This document shows positions 29,525-42,700 of a stretch of DNA of 64,000 bases, piece by piece. The DNA is taken from the NCBI GenBank assembly GCA_948470475.1, contig OX419344.1, forward strand, positions 21,565,725-21,629,724. The letters are read 5' to 3'. The translations under genes were made by a program, and so were the position numbers. Position 1 is the first letter of the stretch; the number at the start of each line of letters is the position of its first letter. This stretch comes from Galaxea fascicularis. Taxonomy: Eukaryota > Cnidaria > Anthozoa > Scleractinia > Euphylliidae. The notes under the pieces are model-generated. The model was not told the origin of the DNA and ran no database searches. It saw nothing but the letters and a program-made list of their open reading frames with translations.

Positions 29525-31615
29525 TGCGAGTTCCCATAAGATGCAATAATATCTTTCCTTTCAATAATGCTTTGGTAATTCAAAATGTTGTATCAGGTGT
29601 CTTTGCCATAATTTATCTTCTGCAATCAGCATGTGTCCTCAACTTCCATGTTACCAACATAAAAAAATGAAAGAAATCTCCCTATTTAATTTTTTTAGAC
29701 CAGAATTAATTTGGTTGACATTGTGTTCTGTTTTACGCAGTCAAAACTCAAAATCAAATGAAGACTGATCATGGCAGTTTTTAGTGCAATTATATGCAAT
29801 TGTGTAAAGAAGCCTGAAAAAAAAAAATTCAGGACTTCAGTGGAGTTTGAACCTGTGACCTTATGATACTGGTGTGATGCTCTAACTAACAGAGCTATGA
29901 AGTAACTGACATTGGGAGCAGGTCAATTGTAGGTTCATATGTTCCCGTGAGTGATGAATGTAAGTGATGTATATGAAATGAATGGCATAAGAACTGCGAA
30001 AATGAAATCAAATGAAGACTGATCCTCGCAGTTGTTGATGCAATCATATGCATTTGCATCAAGGTGCATGGAACAAGACCCAAAGTGACTTTTGATGCAA
30101 TACCAAATTCTCCTTGTATTTCACAAGAGAAAACAAGGTAATTTGGAAGGAGAATCTGGCAATGTATCAGAAGTCACTTATGGTGTTTCTCCAGGCACCC
30201 TCTCAATTGGGTTTTAGCAGGGTTAAATCCTTGAGTTACTGTTGTATCCAATGTTCTACTCATTACCTAAGTTATTACCATTACCAGTAAACCACCAAGT
30301 TCCTTCGCTTTCAAAAGGAAGTTGGTGGTTTACTGCTTGGTCCCAGATGACTTAACCCTTTAACTCCCATCTTTGCACCTGTTGGAGAAGCATTGTGCTC
30401 TATTTTGTTCTTTTTTTGTCAAATGTTGGCTTTTTATAGGCTTCCAAACTTAAGAAAAAATGAGCATCATTTGGTACACGACTGAGTGAGAACAGGTGTG
30501 GGTCTATTTTTGAACTGATGTCAAAAACTGCTTTGCATGCATGTTTACAAAGACTTAATACAATGCAAATCAGTTTGTGACATCAAATCAAGGATAGGCC
30601 CACGTCCCTTCTCACTCAGTCATGTACCAAATGATGGTCTAAAACTATCTGTCTTTTTCTTTTTGCAGGCCCCTATCCAAATGTTTCTATCACGTTAACC
30701 TTCATAGACTTTGCCACAGAATGTTCATTTGATTTCTTGTTTATTCATGATGGCGACTCATATCTTTCACCCCTTATTGCAAGCATCAGTGGTAATACCA
30801 CACCAAACACTATTGTGGCACACTCAGGGATGGTAAGCTCATAACTTTTCACTTTTTAAGTCCTTTTAGTTGAAATTTGGGCCATTTCTTATTCATTCAC
30901 TGCACTCACTCTTGTTTTTTAGTTGGTTCATTTGTTCAAATGTTAATTCTTTTAAGTTTGATCAAAGCTTAATTTTTTTTATTGGGTAATATTTAACAAA
31001 ACTTCTGACCATAGCTTTGTTGCTTTTGCTTAGCTCGCTTACATGTTCAGTTACATTAACCGTCATCTTCACCACTATCACCATCATCAATCATCATTAT
31101 CATCGTTATCATTATCATCATCATTGTCGTCATTATCATTGCCCTTTTCCACACCATTATCCTGATTGTTATCTTTTCCATTCCATTGTCAATGTGTTAT
31201 CATGAATAAACTTAATGGCAATCATTGAGGTTAGGATAGTAAGTCATCACCATTATCAATGTTATCAGTGTGTATGGCTATTATTTCAGTTAGGGGTTTC
31301 TGTGAAACAAAAGTGTCTGTGGTATAGAAGAACGAATGTTATGGAGTTTCATTAAGAGAGGCTAATTAACTGCATCAAGGCATTCAACTTTTCTCTTTTC
31401 AGATGCTGATCAATCTTTATAGCGACACTAATTACTCACTTGGTGGTTTTACACTGAACTACACAATAGAGAATTGCACTCATGGGTGTTCTGGGCGTGG
31501 CACTTGTAAGGATGGCCACTGTTTGTGTAATCGATTATATCGAGGCAAAGCATGTGAGCTAGATGCCTGTCCATCCCAATGTATGACGGCAGAACAACAT
31601 GGCCATTGCAATTAT
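27693..31615 (+). CDS. MEGF8 exons 1-3: signal peptide, CUB domain 1, first EGF repeats
   Basis: The ATG at 27693 precedes a hydrophobic leader (MAVLFKWYGLVLFALTCLA) with likely cleavage before KCKGR. The frame extends further upstream, but this Met gives the best signal peptide and matches the human start of the mature protein. CUB1 spans exons 1-3 (YPENTLCEWLIKG; ATECSFDFLFIHDGDS; INLYSDTNYSLGGF). Exon 3 then gives an EGF repeat with six cysteines (CTHGCSGRGTCKDGHCLC) and the start of another. Confidence 0.94.
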
Positions 31616-34600
31616 GTAAGTTTTCTATTGATTACTTGGTAAATTAATAAGCGACAATATGTTACGATTTGATTTATTTTTGTAACTGCTAATCTAGATC
31701 TATTAGCTCAGTTTGTAGGAGCACTAAATTGCTGAGGTGGAAGGGCCTGGGTTCAGCTGGTAACATCATGCTGGCTGCACACTCAACATGACAAATGACA
31801 AATACTTATTCAAACATTTTATTAATAAAGGGTGAAGTGCAATACCCATCTGAAGGTAGCAAAGCTAATTGAGTTGGGTGGGTCAAAATAATACTGAAAT
31901 ACAGCAAGAAAATAACAAAATGTTTTCAAGGGTAAAAGGTAGAAACTAAACATTTTTCGACACTTTGTCATCTCCCCGAAGATGACCTAGTGTCACAGGC
32001 TGGGAACTTTCTCCAGAAATTATGAGTCAGATTCCAGGAAACTTTAACAAAAAAACTCATTGACTGTACCACAATAGATGGATTCCCCATCTTCTTTTTC
32101 CAAATTCACATTAGCCTGCAAATACACCCCTCAGGGCCGATGAGAGGCAGCTGTATTTGCAGGCTAAATCCATGCCTACTTCAAAACTTTAGTGACAACC
32201 CTGTGAGGGGTATGTACCAGAACTCACATGGTCTTGTCCAAGAGAATGGAACATAGTTCCTGGTGTGTTGGTCTGTCCTACCTTACATCTAGGGTTGTGT
32301 CAGGCTGGGGGATTGGCTAATCTGTTTCAGGAGTGGCTTATATTGGAACTAACAGTTGTCTGGCTATTGGCTGTCATGCTCCCACTGAAGTGGAAAGGAC
32401 ATAGATTAAATTGAGCAATCCTCTTGTGAAAAATGATTTGAATATGTGCATCAAAAATGTAAAATTCTCTGAGAGTAACTTTGGTTCGAAAACAAACACA
32501 ACACAAAAGTAAAAAAATCTAGTGGTAATAACTACAGATATCAGCCCTTAAAATTAACCATCTTAACTGGCAAAATCAAAAGCTGGAATAGTGATGTTGA
32601 TGTCATGAACAAAACGCTGACTGAAGTAATTAATACAGTTTTAATAAATTGTAAAAAAACTGTTACATTTTAGACTCAGTTCCAGAATATATCCACCCCC
32701 CTCCCCCCCACAAAAGGTCAGTGGGAATTCCAAGGGGGAGGAGGTGACAAAAAGCAAAAGTTTTTAAAGGAAAGTACATTTTCTAGAAACACACATTTCT
32801 TCATTAGTCTCAAAGGTAAATGTTTGTGATAATAATCTTTTTTTTGTTAAATTACAGAATCAGGAGCATTGTGAGTGTAAGTATGGTTACATTGGCGAGG
32901 CTTGCTCTCTTTCTACACTGACTAACCGTGATACCAACAAATGGTTCAACATTTCATCAGCTTCTTCAGTTTTCACTCCCAGGATCGGGCACTCTGTTGT
33001 GTATATTGAAAAAAATGATACTTTACTTGCTTTTGGAGGTTTGTATAGTTACTTTTTTTCCAGTATGTTCAAAGAGTAATAATTAACAATTATTGGATGA
33101 GGTTTAGCATGATAGTGATAATTATCAAGGCCAAAGTTTGTGTTATCTGCCGAAGCCGAAGGCTGAGGCGGATAACACAAACTGAGGCCTTGATAATTAT
33201 CGCTATCATGCGAAAACCGAATCCAATAATTGTTTTATTATGCATATTCCTGAGCTGCACTGGTGACTCCACCATAACAAAACTGATCAAACTGCTGGTT
33301 AGTGTATTAGTTGATGTCACTTCTGCATGTATAAAACTATTGTCTGTAGGTATGACGTCAATTCTACGTATATAAAAACTATTGTCTGTAGGTATGATAG
33401 CCTGCAAACAGGCTCTCCATTTGGGTATTCCGAGAGATGGTCGTGTCGACTTGCTCTTTAAATGGCACGCGGTCAAAGACCGGGGATTGGGGCGGGCAAG
33501 AGAGGGGAGAGCCTGCAATGGTCTTTGTAAGATTTGAGTTCTGCCCCCTTTTCCGCTTGACTGATCTGTCAAATTATCAAAGTGAAATGAACCAATCAGA
33601 ACGAAACAGAAATGACCTTTGGGTCAAGGCAGCTGTCAAAAAGCTTTTGTGCGACACGTCCGCTTGTTTACGCGTAAGTTGTTATGTTATGAACTCCAAC
33701 GAAACATATCGACGCAAAACTGGAAGGAAACCACAAAGCGTCAAATCGGTTGACGAATTTTGCAGAATTTGCAAGTGTTCGTTGGGGACAAAATAACGCT
33801 CTCAGGGGTCTTTTGTGAACGTTTTCAAGCCTTGTACCAGAGAGGGATTTTAAAATGTAGTTTTTGAATCTTCCTTGGCAAGGAAAACGATCAACCTTGT
33901 CAGAGTGGAGCACCTTATCCGATTCGAAACTCCTGGCACATCTCAATATCGACGACCTTCCGGACAACACCGCAAGCGCGAAAGTCTTAGTTTTGTCTTC
34001 GAATGGGGATGTGATGATTAGAACACCTGAAGATAAAGCTACAATTTTCCTAATAAAGAATCGGGCGCTTAAGAGGGGGAAAACAGCCGCAAATGCTTTT
34101 ATTGTACACAAAGCTATGCGCGCTTATTGCACCAGTTAAAAGTTTGACACTACATGTATTTTGAAATGTAGAGACGTTGACGAGCTCGCAGCGTTCTCGA
34201 ACAAACTGGTTGTGAAGAAAAATGAAGTGTATTTGCCGCTATGGAACGTCTGCATTCGTGGGTCGAGGGCACACCGCTTCGGCCAAGGCGAGTAAAAAAT
34301 CAGGCAACTGAGGGAGGTTTCCAAACACGTCTGAGCTTTCGAGTTCCCCTGCTTTCAATCCTCAGAGAATTCGCATCTTCTTCCATCTGATCTGCAGTGG
34401 TGCTCTCGAGGAGTCCAGCGATTTCATCACAGCGAAAACTTGAAACACAAAGCTTTTTCCAATGCTTGTAGTCAACACGGTTAGTACATCCTTTTCATTA
34501 AGGAGACTCAGTTAATTGCCAGGTATTGCTATTTCTTCAGATCAATTCGCTTTTAAATTCAAAGACGAGATAGCTTCGTTGAGCTGAGAATCCATATAAT

Positions 34601-36691
34601 TATCCGGCGTGTGAAACAAGAGCCGAAAAAGGCTACGTTCGCGGTGTCTGAAATACCTCTGCTCACTTATTTGACATGTGTCAAGTCGAACTGGCCAATC
34701 AGCAATTTACGTTCAGAATCTGAACGTAAATACTCAAATCGTAGAAGGACCATTGCAGGCTCTCCTCTCTCTCACCTGCCCCAATCCCCTAGCTTTTGAC
34801 CGCGCGCCAGTAGAAAGCAAATCTCGGAATAACCCATACGGAGAGCCTGTTTGCAGGCTATAGGTATGAAACAGGTATAGAAACAGAGCTAGTAAGAATT
34901 AGCTGCGTGCTTATAGCCAATCAAAATTGAGCTGGTGACACCAATGTATAATAATAAAATATTAATATTAAAGCTTTACTTATTCTGCAAAAATAGATCA
35001 GGCAAGTGGACGTGAAGGCAATAGCAATGACCGAGGACAGTACAATATTGGTGGTGATCATTGGCAATCAACAATCAATGACAATAATTTGTTATTAAAA
35101 TTCTTATCAATGGCTATTGGCCAATTGATAATCACAGGCTCAAGTCCTCAAATTGTTATTGATTGCCATCAAGTATCATTAATCACTATTGGTTATTATT
35201 GACTATTGTTGGTTGTCAAGATGATTGTTTTTGATCACTTTGATCAATACTGGCTGAGTTCTGCTCATGGCCACACATGTGTCTGGTAACTTGCACATAT
35301 AACAAACCTGAAACATGTGTCAGGTTATTTTGACTATCAGCTAGGTTTGAAATCTGTAATAGATCACAATAATAATAATTATTGATAATCAATGTTGACC
35401 AATGACAATCAGTGGCAGTTCAAAAGCACAAAATCATTTGGCCATTGATTTCTGGTGACCAATTGAGACCAACTGATCAATTTTTATTGATTCTCATTGA
35501 TTCCTATTGATTATTAATTTCACAATTCATTGCGCTGGGCATGAACAATTGACTCTTAAGAAAAATAGCGACCTACCTCAGCGAGAAAGCTGCCTACTTC
35601 AAATAATTCCGACAACCCTGAAAATAGAAGACATTGCCCTACTTAGGCTTAGTATTTAAGGTTGGTTTGGTCCTTAACAGGGTCAGGGTTTCAAACCTTC
35701 AGTGGCACCCTTATATGTGGGGTCTTGTGATTGTTTTATGCAGCTGCCTGATATTTGCGATGTATTCTCTGTTTATTAGGTTTTTCTTTAAACAAAGTGT
35801 TTGATGACTTGCTACAGTTTAGTTTTGTCACGAGTGTGTGGAATAAGATTCAACTTGGAGCTCCTACACCAGTAAGCTTATTTCTTTCAGTTCACACTAC
35901 AGGGTTTTCATTTTCAGTTCGGTTGGCGATTTTCAATGCTAGTGAATGGCTCAGTTGCAGCAACTGCATGCCAGAGAACCACTGTTGTTAATAATTTTCA
36001 TTGATGTGCCATGGATACATCTCCACCTGCTTTGCTTGAGTTGACTGCAACTCCATTTGAAAACAAAAACCCTGTACTATCCATACCCTGATGGGGAGCC
36101 TACACAGGGTACAGAAAAGTCATAACATAGGATCTTGCTGACTCCTTTCTAAGGCCTTATTTTTCTTACTTGATAGATTGTATAGTTAACAAAATGTTAT
36201 CAGCTTGATAAAACAAAAGTTATCAAGTTCTTGTGGGAGAATTTTTCAAGAATACTATAGATGAAGACTGAAATGTCCGTTACACTTGTAGCTGCCCTGG
36301 CATGAACTGACACAAACAAAACTTGTTTTTATCGAGAAGGAAAGTGTCAACAATAATTATTACAAGACGGATCTATCTTGTAATATTAGTGACACCTTTC
36401 TTCTTGGTAAAAACAAGTCATATTTTTTCATTGTTTCAGGTTGGTCGTTTTTCTCACTCTGCGAACCTGTACCTGGATGGGATGGTGTTGTTTGGTGGTG
36501 AATCACAAAATGGGAGTCTCATCAATGACCTTTGGCTTTATAATTTAACTCTTAATAAATGGGTAGAACTAGCAGTGAATAGTACCATCAGGCCACCTCC
36601 AGTTGCTGAACACACGGCCACTCTAGTGGATGACAAACTCTATATTTTTGGTGGTAAGTGGTTAGTTAACCTGATTAGGTTATAAAGGGGG

Positions 36692-36727
<36 letters not shown>

Positions 36728-39700
36728 GAAGTAGTACACAAAAATTTTGGTATTATCAACAGAGTTGATAAATGTAAATTGACCACGGTAAAGGGATTCT
36801 AGAATCCCTTAACGGTGGTCAATTTACATTTGTCAACTCTGTTGATAATTCCAAATTTTTCTGATTAGGTTATATTATTTGATTAAAAGTAGTTCTTGCA
36901 ATATTATATTTTTTTATTAGAGTCATTTCTGATTGAGCATTGTAAAACCAAAGCCAATTTAAAGCAATTACTCTGACCAATGGCAAGAGATGCACACAGC
37001 TCATTTTATATCATATTAATATTTGAAACAGACATACAAATTTACATGGAAGAGTAAGAATAAGAATAGAAATAAATAAGCTAACTAACATTAAAAAAAA
37101 TCAATTAGATACAAAATTTATCTAAATTTTGAAAGACATGTAGACATCATAAAACATTGTTTAAATCTCTCAGTATTCACCTGTGGCAAAATATACTGTG
37201 GGCCATGTTGTCGTAATTCCCTTTGTTTGTTCTGTGTCAGCAAGTCATTGAGTGGGTTGTTGACACTAGAATGGACATTACCCATAACTTATCCAACAGA
37301 TCAAGAACAGAAATGGACAGGTGTATTTAACATAGCCAAGTCTCAAGGCTCTTGATTTGTAGCCTATTAAGGACTCTCTCAGAAAATTAAGTATACCACA
37401 GAAAGGGACGTTTTACCTTCATCCCTTAGCTCTTTTAATTTAACAGCCTTTTCAACACGGTTTTTGTGAATCTGTGAAGCTGGAAAGTCCTTGGCATTTG
37501 TCAGGGCAGGTAGCATGTTTAGATTGCATGGATCCAACCGCCCAATGAAACCCTTTCTTTTATATGATGTACGTGAAGTATAATGAGATCTCATTGGCTT
37601 ATACTTTGAAGCCATTAAATATGATCTACGTGCTTCATAAGATAGAGGGGCATAGGTCCTCCTTAACTGCAGTTATACAACCTCTCCTTGATACATCTTT
37701 GTGTTCAACCAACAGGTCGCACTGATAGTGATCCATTTTCTTCAGCAATGTTTTCATATTCATTATCAAGTCAGACTGGATGGGTAAGGGTTTCATACAA
37801 CAGAGGCAATGAACTTCATTTGCGCATGTTGGGACACTCAGCAGTTTATTATCCAGATTTACAGTCCATCATTGTCTTTGGTGGATTTGTGCCTGACAAA
37901 GCAAGGGTCAGTATTCGTTCAAACAAGCTCCTTGCATTTCATCTTGATCTTCTTGTGTGGTCAGAATTAGCTGTCTCTGCCAATAGTGGAGCCATCCCTA
38001 GAGGCCGTGCATTTCACTCTGCTGTCATAGTTGGAGACTACATGATCGTTTATGGTAAGAACTTGGAGATCTTGGCCTGTTGTTTAACACTTTAAACCCC
38101 AAGAGTGATCAGCTTCAAGTTTCTCCTTGTAATATCAATGCTTTATAAAACAGAGTGGTCATGAGAATTGAGGACAGGATCACACAAGTTGAATTTGATT
38201 GATTTGTTAATAGTTTCTCCCTACTACTTCTAAAGGAAATGTGCAAGAATTTAAGGGCAAGAATTTAAGTTTTGATCCTGGGTTTAAAGGGTTATTTACA
38301 ACATCAGGTTGTAATTCACAAAGATAGAACACACACCAAATTCAAAGGAATAATTCCTGGGTACTTGCCATGGGTAAAAAAAAAACAAAACAAACAAAAT
38401 CAACAAGAAGTGCTGATGTAAAATTATTACTTGTAAGGTTTATAAAGTATTTTCCTTTCCATTTTGTTTTCTGATTTTTCAGTGTGTGGTGTGCGTTACA
38501 GAAACTTTACATTTTTTCACGTATTGTTTTCTACAGTTCAGTGTAAAAGTTTTCCTTCTGAGCTATGTAAATCAGTTTTTGTCTCTAGAGTTTATGTACA
38601 GATCACATTTTATTTTATGGTTTTGGTCTTGTTTTTGGCTTTTGAGGTATATTTCTTTAATGTTCTTATTCATGTATAATTTTATTCACTGTTTTATTTT
38701 CTTTTTGTGTGGCAGTGTTAACCATTTCCTCCATGCACCACAACGTAGCTTCTCCACAGTCAAAAACTGGCCACTCACAGTTATTGTAGGACAAAATGTA
38801 ATCGTTAAAACATGCATATTTTGTTCATCCAATACAGGTGGAAATATTCACGAACATAGTAAGGAAGAACTTTGTTATGAAAACAAGCCCTTTTTCTATC
38901 ATCTAAAATGCCAGAAATGGATATCACAAAAAGCATTTGAAGCACTGTCTTCTCCTTCCTCTAATCCACAACGAGGCAGGTTTTCGCACCATTCTGTACT
39001 GCGAAATGGTACAGTTATGTTAGTTTTGGGAGGTTTTAATGGAGTGCCACTAGGTGATGTTCTAGCATATAAACTGCCGATTGCTGTAGCAGAAAAAAGT
39101 TCTGTTGGTGGCCATTGCGGAGGCTATAACACTGACAGTAGCTGTAAGAGTGACCCTGAATGCGGTTGGTGCACTGTTGGCCCTAGATGTCTTAGCTTAA
39201 GTCAGTCAGCAAGTTGTGAGGGGGTGTTTTCAACTGGTTCATGTCCAGGCCAATGTGCTGTATTCACTCAGTGTAGTTCTTGTCTATCTTTTGGCAATTC
39301 ACACTGTGGTTGGTGCATACAAGACAGTAGATGCTATCCAAAAACATCACCCGCTGGTGCCTGTCAAGCAGTAACTAATGCCAACAGCGAATCTCTCCAA
39401 GGCTGGTGGGGTACTGAAGGGCAATTTCGCACATCACTCAATGATTGTCAGAGCATGGACTTTCCACCAGGGATCACAGTTACTGAAAGCAAAGAAACTC
39501 CAAATATTTTCTATCCAGATGGTATCAGAATTGCCCCAGTGTCAAAGATCAAGATTTTGCATATGTCAGTACCAAATTCAGAGAAGATGGTTAGGACCCA
39601 GCAAATTGGATTTATATATCCTTTCAAGTACTCCCCTGAACGTTGGAGAGCCTATCAATTGTACCTTGTACTTACAAATGCAGCTTCCAGTGAAGCCAAG

Positions 39701-42700
39701 CTGTGGCTCAGTACAGATGACACAAAAGCTAACATTGTGAGTATATTGACTTTCACGTGATGCTCTGGTTTCTGAGAGAATGCTGAGAATCTTAACTGGT
39801 ATATAACACTGCTTTTTCTTTTCTTACAGGAGTTGGTTGCTCATTGTAACAAACCAGCATTAGGCTCATGCCGTGTTAAAGCCATGCGTAGCAACAATCA
39901 GAATCTCTTTCCTTTGCCATCTGAGGGTAAAAGATACTATGTCATTGCAGAAGTTAACAAGAGCAGTACAAACCAGATACATGAAGATCCCTGGTTCAGC
40001 CTTGAGTGGAACCGAACAAGCTCTCCTTATTCAACAGAGGTAAGAATATAAAGAAAATCAGTCTGTTCACCTTTTAAACCCTTATATCAGGCAAGCATGT
40101 ATATTCTCCACACTGCTCTCCATATATTTTCTGTGGTAATGGTGAGGAGAATTTGTTAAATGGTCAAGACCCATGTTACTTGTTGATCACTTCCTTTTTT
40201 TCTCACAAGCTTTATATTTAATGGAGCAGTCTTACCACAAGGGGAAATTAAACACTGGTCACTCTTGGGAGTTGAACATATTTGGAAGATTATTGAGTGG
40301 CCATGCAGTGTGAAGTGAAAAACAATTCCTAGTAATGCATTCTTTAAGTTTCTTCATCTTGTCACTTACCTCCCATCTGTTTTGTAGCTTGGTGGCGAGG
40401 ATGGCAGAAGTCCTTAGGAAAGTGAAATTGGAAAATGTTGCTTCGTTTATGAGAATTTCTGTCTTGATGCTGTTTTGTTCAACCATTTGATTGTGTCAAT
40501 GTTTACATAAAATCTCCCAACCTCTACTATGAAATATAACCAGAACAGTAAGGAGAGCAAATATCTTGATGTTAGGCCTATAAACCTTCTGACTTGAAAT
40601 TTCATGATGTGTTGGTGATTTTGCCTTTCTTTGTTTCCAGCCATTAACAGGACAATTCCTCCAACCTTATGCCAGCTTAGACTGTTCTGTTCACAAGACA
40701 TGCCTTGCATGCATGACAGATGCTTCCTGTGGATGGTGTTTGACATCATGTATGTCACGCAATTCTCCAACTGGCCAATGTCATGACAGTGGAGGAAACG
40801 AGAAGCATCTTGCCCTGAATGTAACAGAGTGCACAGTGTGTTCCGACCATGTGGACTGTTCTTCATGTAATCAGGTATGGTTAAATATTCTCCTCACATT
40901 TTTGTGGAGTGGAGTATTTGTTTTACAGCTGAGATGTCATTTTTAGAGATTTGAAGAAAGGCCATTACATATGCCAGGAAAATTTCAACTTTCTGCTTAC
41001 TAGCAATTTGTGATGACTGTTACCATATATGCATGGATGGTTTGCATTATAGGCATTGTCATATTAGATAAATATCACCTTATAAAAATCATTTTTTGTT
41101 TTGGTATGAAGTTGAGCATTTAATTGCATGGAATATTTGAAGTTTAACTACCTTTAATATGTGAAATTTGTAAAAGTATTTGTAGGAGAAACTTGTTTTT
41201 AGTGGACAGTTACAAAGTATAAAGAAAGTGTGTATACTGTATTAGGTTGATTTTATCATGATGGTAAATCATGCTATACTTCTTTTGTTTGCATGTTTGG
41301 GGTATTTTTGTGGCCTACAGTGGACCAGTAGTAGTAGAATGGATCTACAAAAAAGTGTTTTTTATATTGGTGTTACTGAGATTAAAGGGGATTTATTATG
41401 TCGCGTGGCAATTTAGCACAATAATTATTGTCTTCAGCAAGACCATGCAGTGACAGTCTTTCTCCTCTCAGCCCTTCTTCCCTCAAATGTGACCAGTGCC
41501 TCAAATCTGGCCTCAAATTATCTCAACCTGCCAAAGGTACAAAACAAGCACTAAAGGAATATTACCAAAGTTAAAGTGTGTTTTACACTGTACATGCATC
41601 TTAATAAAAGATTTCCCACCCTTAACTGATGAGATTCTCAACTTGATTTTGGGGGTTTATCTATACTTAGAGCTTTGATGTTAAGTTGTCAATATATGTT
41701 GTTTCTAGGATAGTAATTGTGGTTGGGGTGAATTAACTGGACTTGGCTGTTATCGTCGAGGACGACTGAACAAAGTGATTGAGGAATGTGGCAGCCCTTG
41801 CTCAAGGTGAGAATCTGTTGCTACAAAGTCAGAGCATTTTGTTATATAGGTCTTCCTCTAAATATCAGTCGGGAGTTTAAGCTATGAGGATGGCATTGAT
41901 GGAAAATTAATAAAAATTAGTACACTTCAAATATCATTTTTCCTGTTCTAGCCGGAAAACTTGTGACAGCTGTTTAAGTGACAAGGTTGGATGTACTTGG
42001 TGTGACAAGACTCAGAGCTGCTTTGTATTTGGAACATACACATTGCGTTATCCTTATGGACAGTGTTCTCACTGGATTGACAGGTGAATGGGGGAACAAC
42101 CTTAAGCTAGGTCATTGCTTTGAAGGGACAAAGTATTCTTTGAACTGATATTGATTTCTTGTACATGTAGGATCAAACTTGATCGTGTTCTCACAAAAAA
42201 AACAATGCTTTCAAGTATTTGTAGCTTATATTATTATGTATGTCATGTTATTTTGTAAAGTGTGAGTTAAGATGAAAAAAACAACTTACCCTTTTTTGAC
42301 CTTGTGTATAGTAATGCATAATGGTCATTGGCTTTTGGTGGTTTCTAGTGCATTTCCAGAAAATATACAAATCCTTGGTGGCGTGGGCAAGGGGCAACGA
42401 TGCTGGTTTTAAGAGAAAAGCGTGATTCATACTAAATTGAAATTTCCTGAGGGAGTATGGATGCATTCTTGTTGCCCATTCCTGTTTTTTGATCTGTAGC
42501 TATACTGGGAGTAAGTGTGCCAACTGTAGTCAACACACTACTTGCAAGAGCTGCTTGGCTGATGTCAGATGTGGTTGGTGTGGAAATGATTATGATCCAC
42601 GGATTGGAAGGTAGTTATCGGAGCATTTTATGTTAATTATTTTATGCATAGCTCAATATGGCGACAGCACCTAAAACTTGTGGTAATTAATAAGCTGGGA

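Noticed and set aside
37379..37615. 78-codon minus-strand ORF (GFIGRLDPCNLNMLPAL...)
   Set aside because: Protein-like in part, possibly a TE remnant, but too short and without a recognisable motif to call.
38486..38837. Extension of MEGF8 exon 8 upstream through an open frame
   Set aside because: The frame is open by chance; the acceptor AATACAG at 38837 gives the right phase and the glycine pair of the kelch blade, and upstream residues match nothing in MEGF8.
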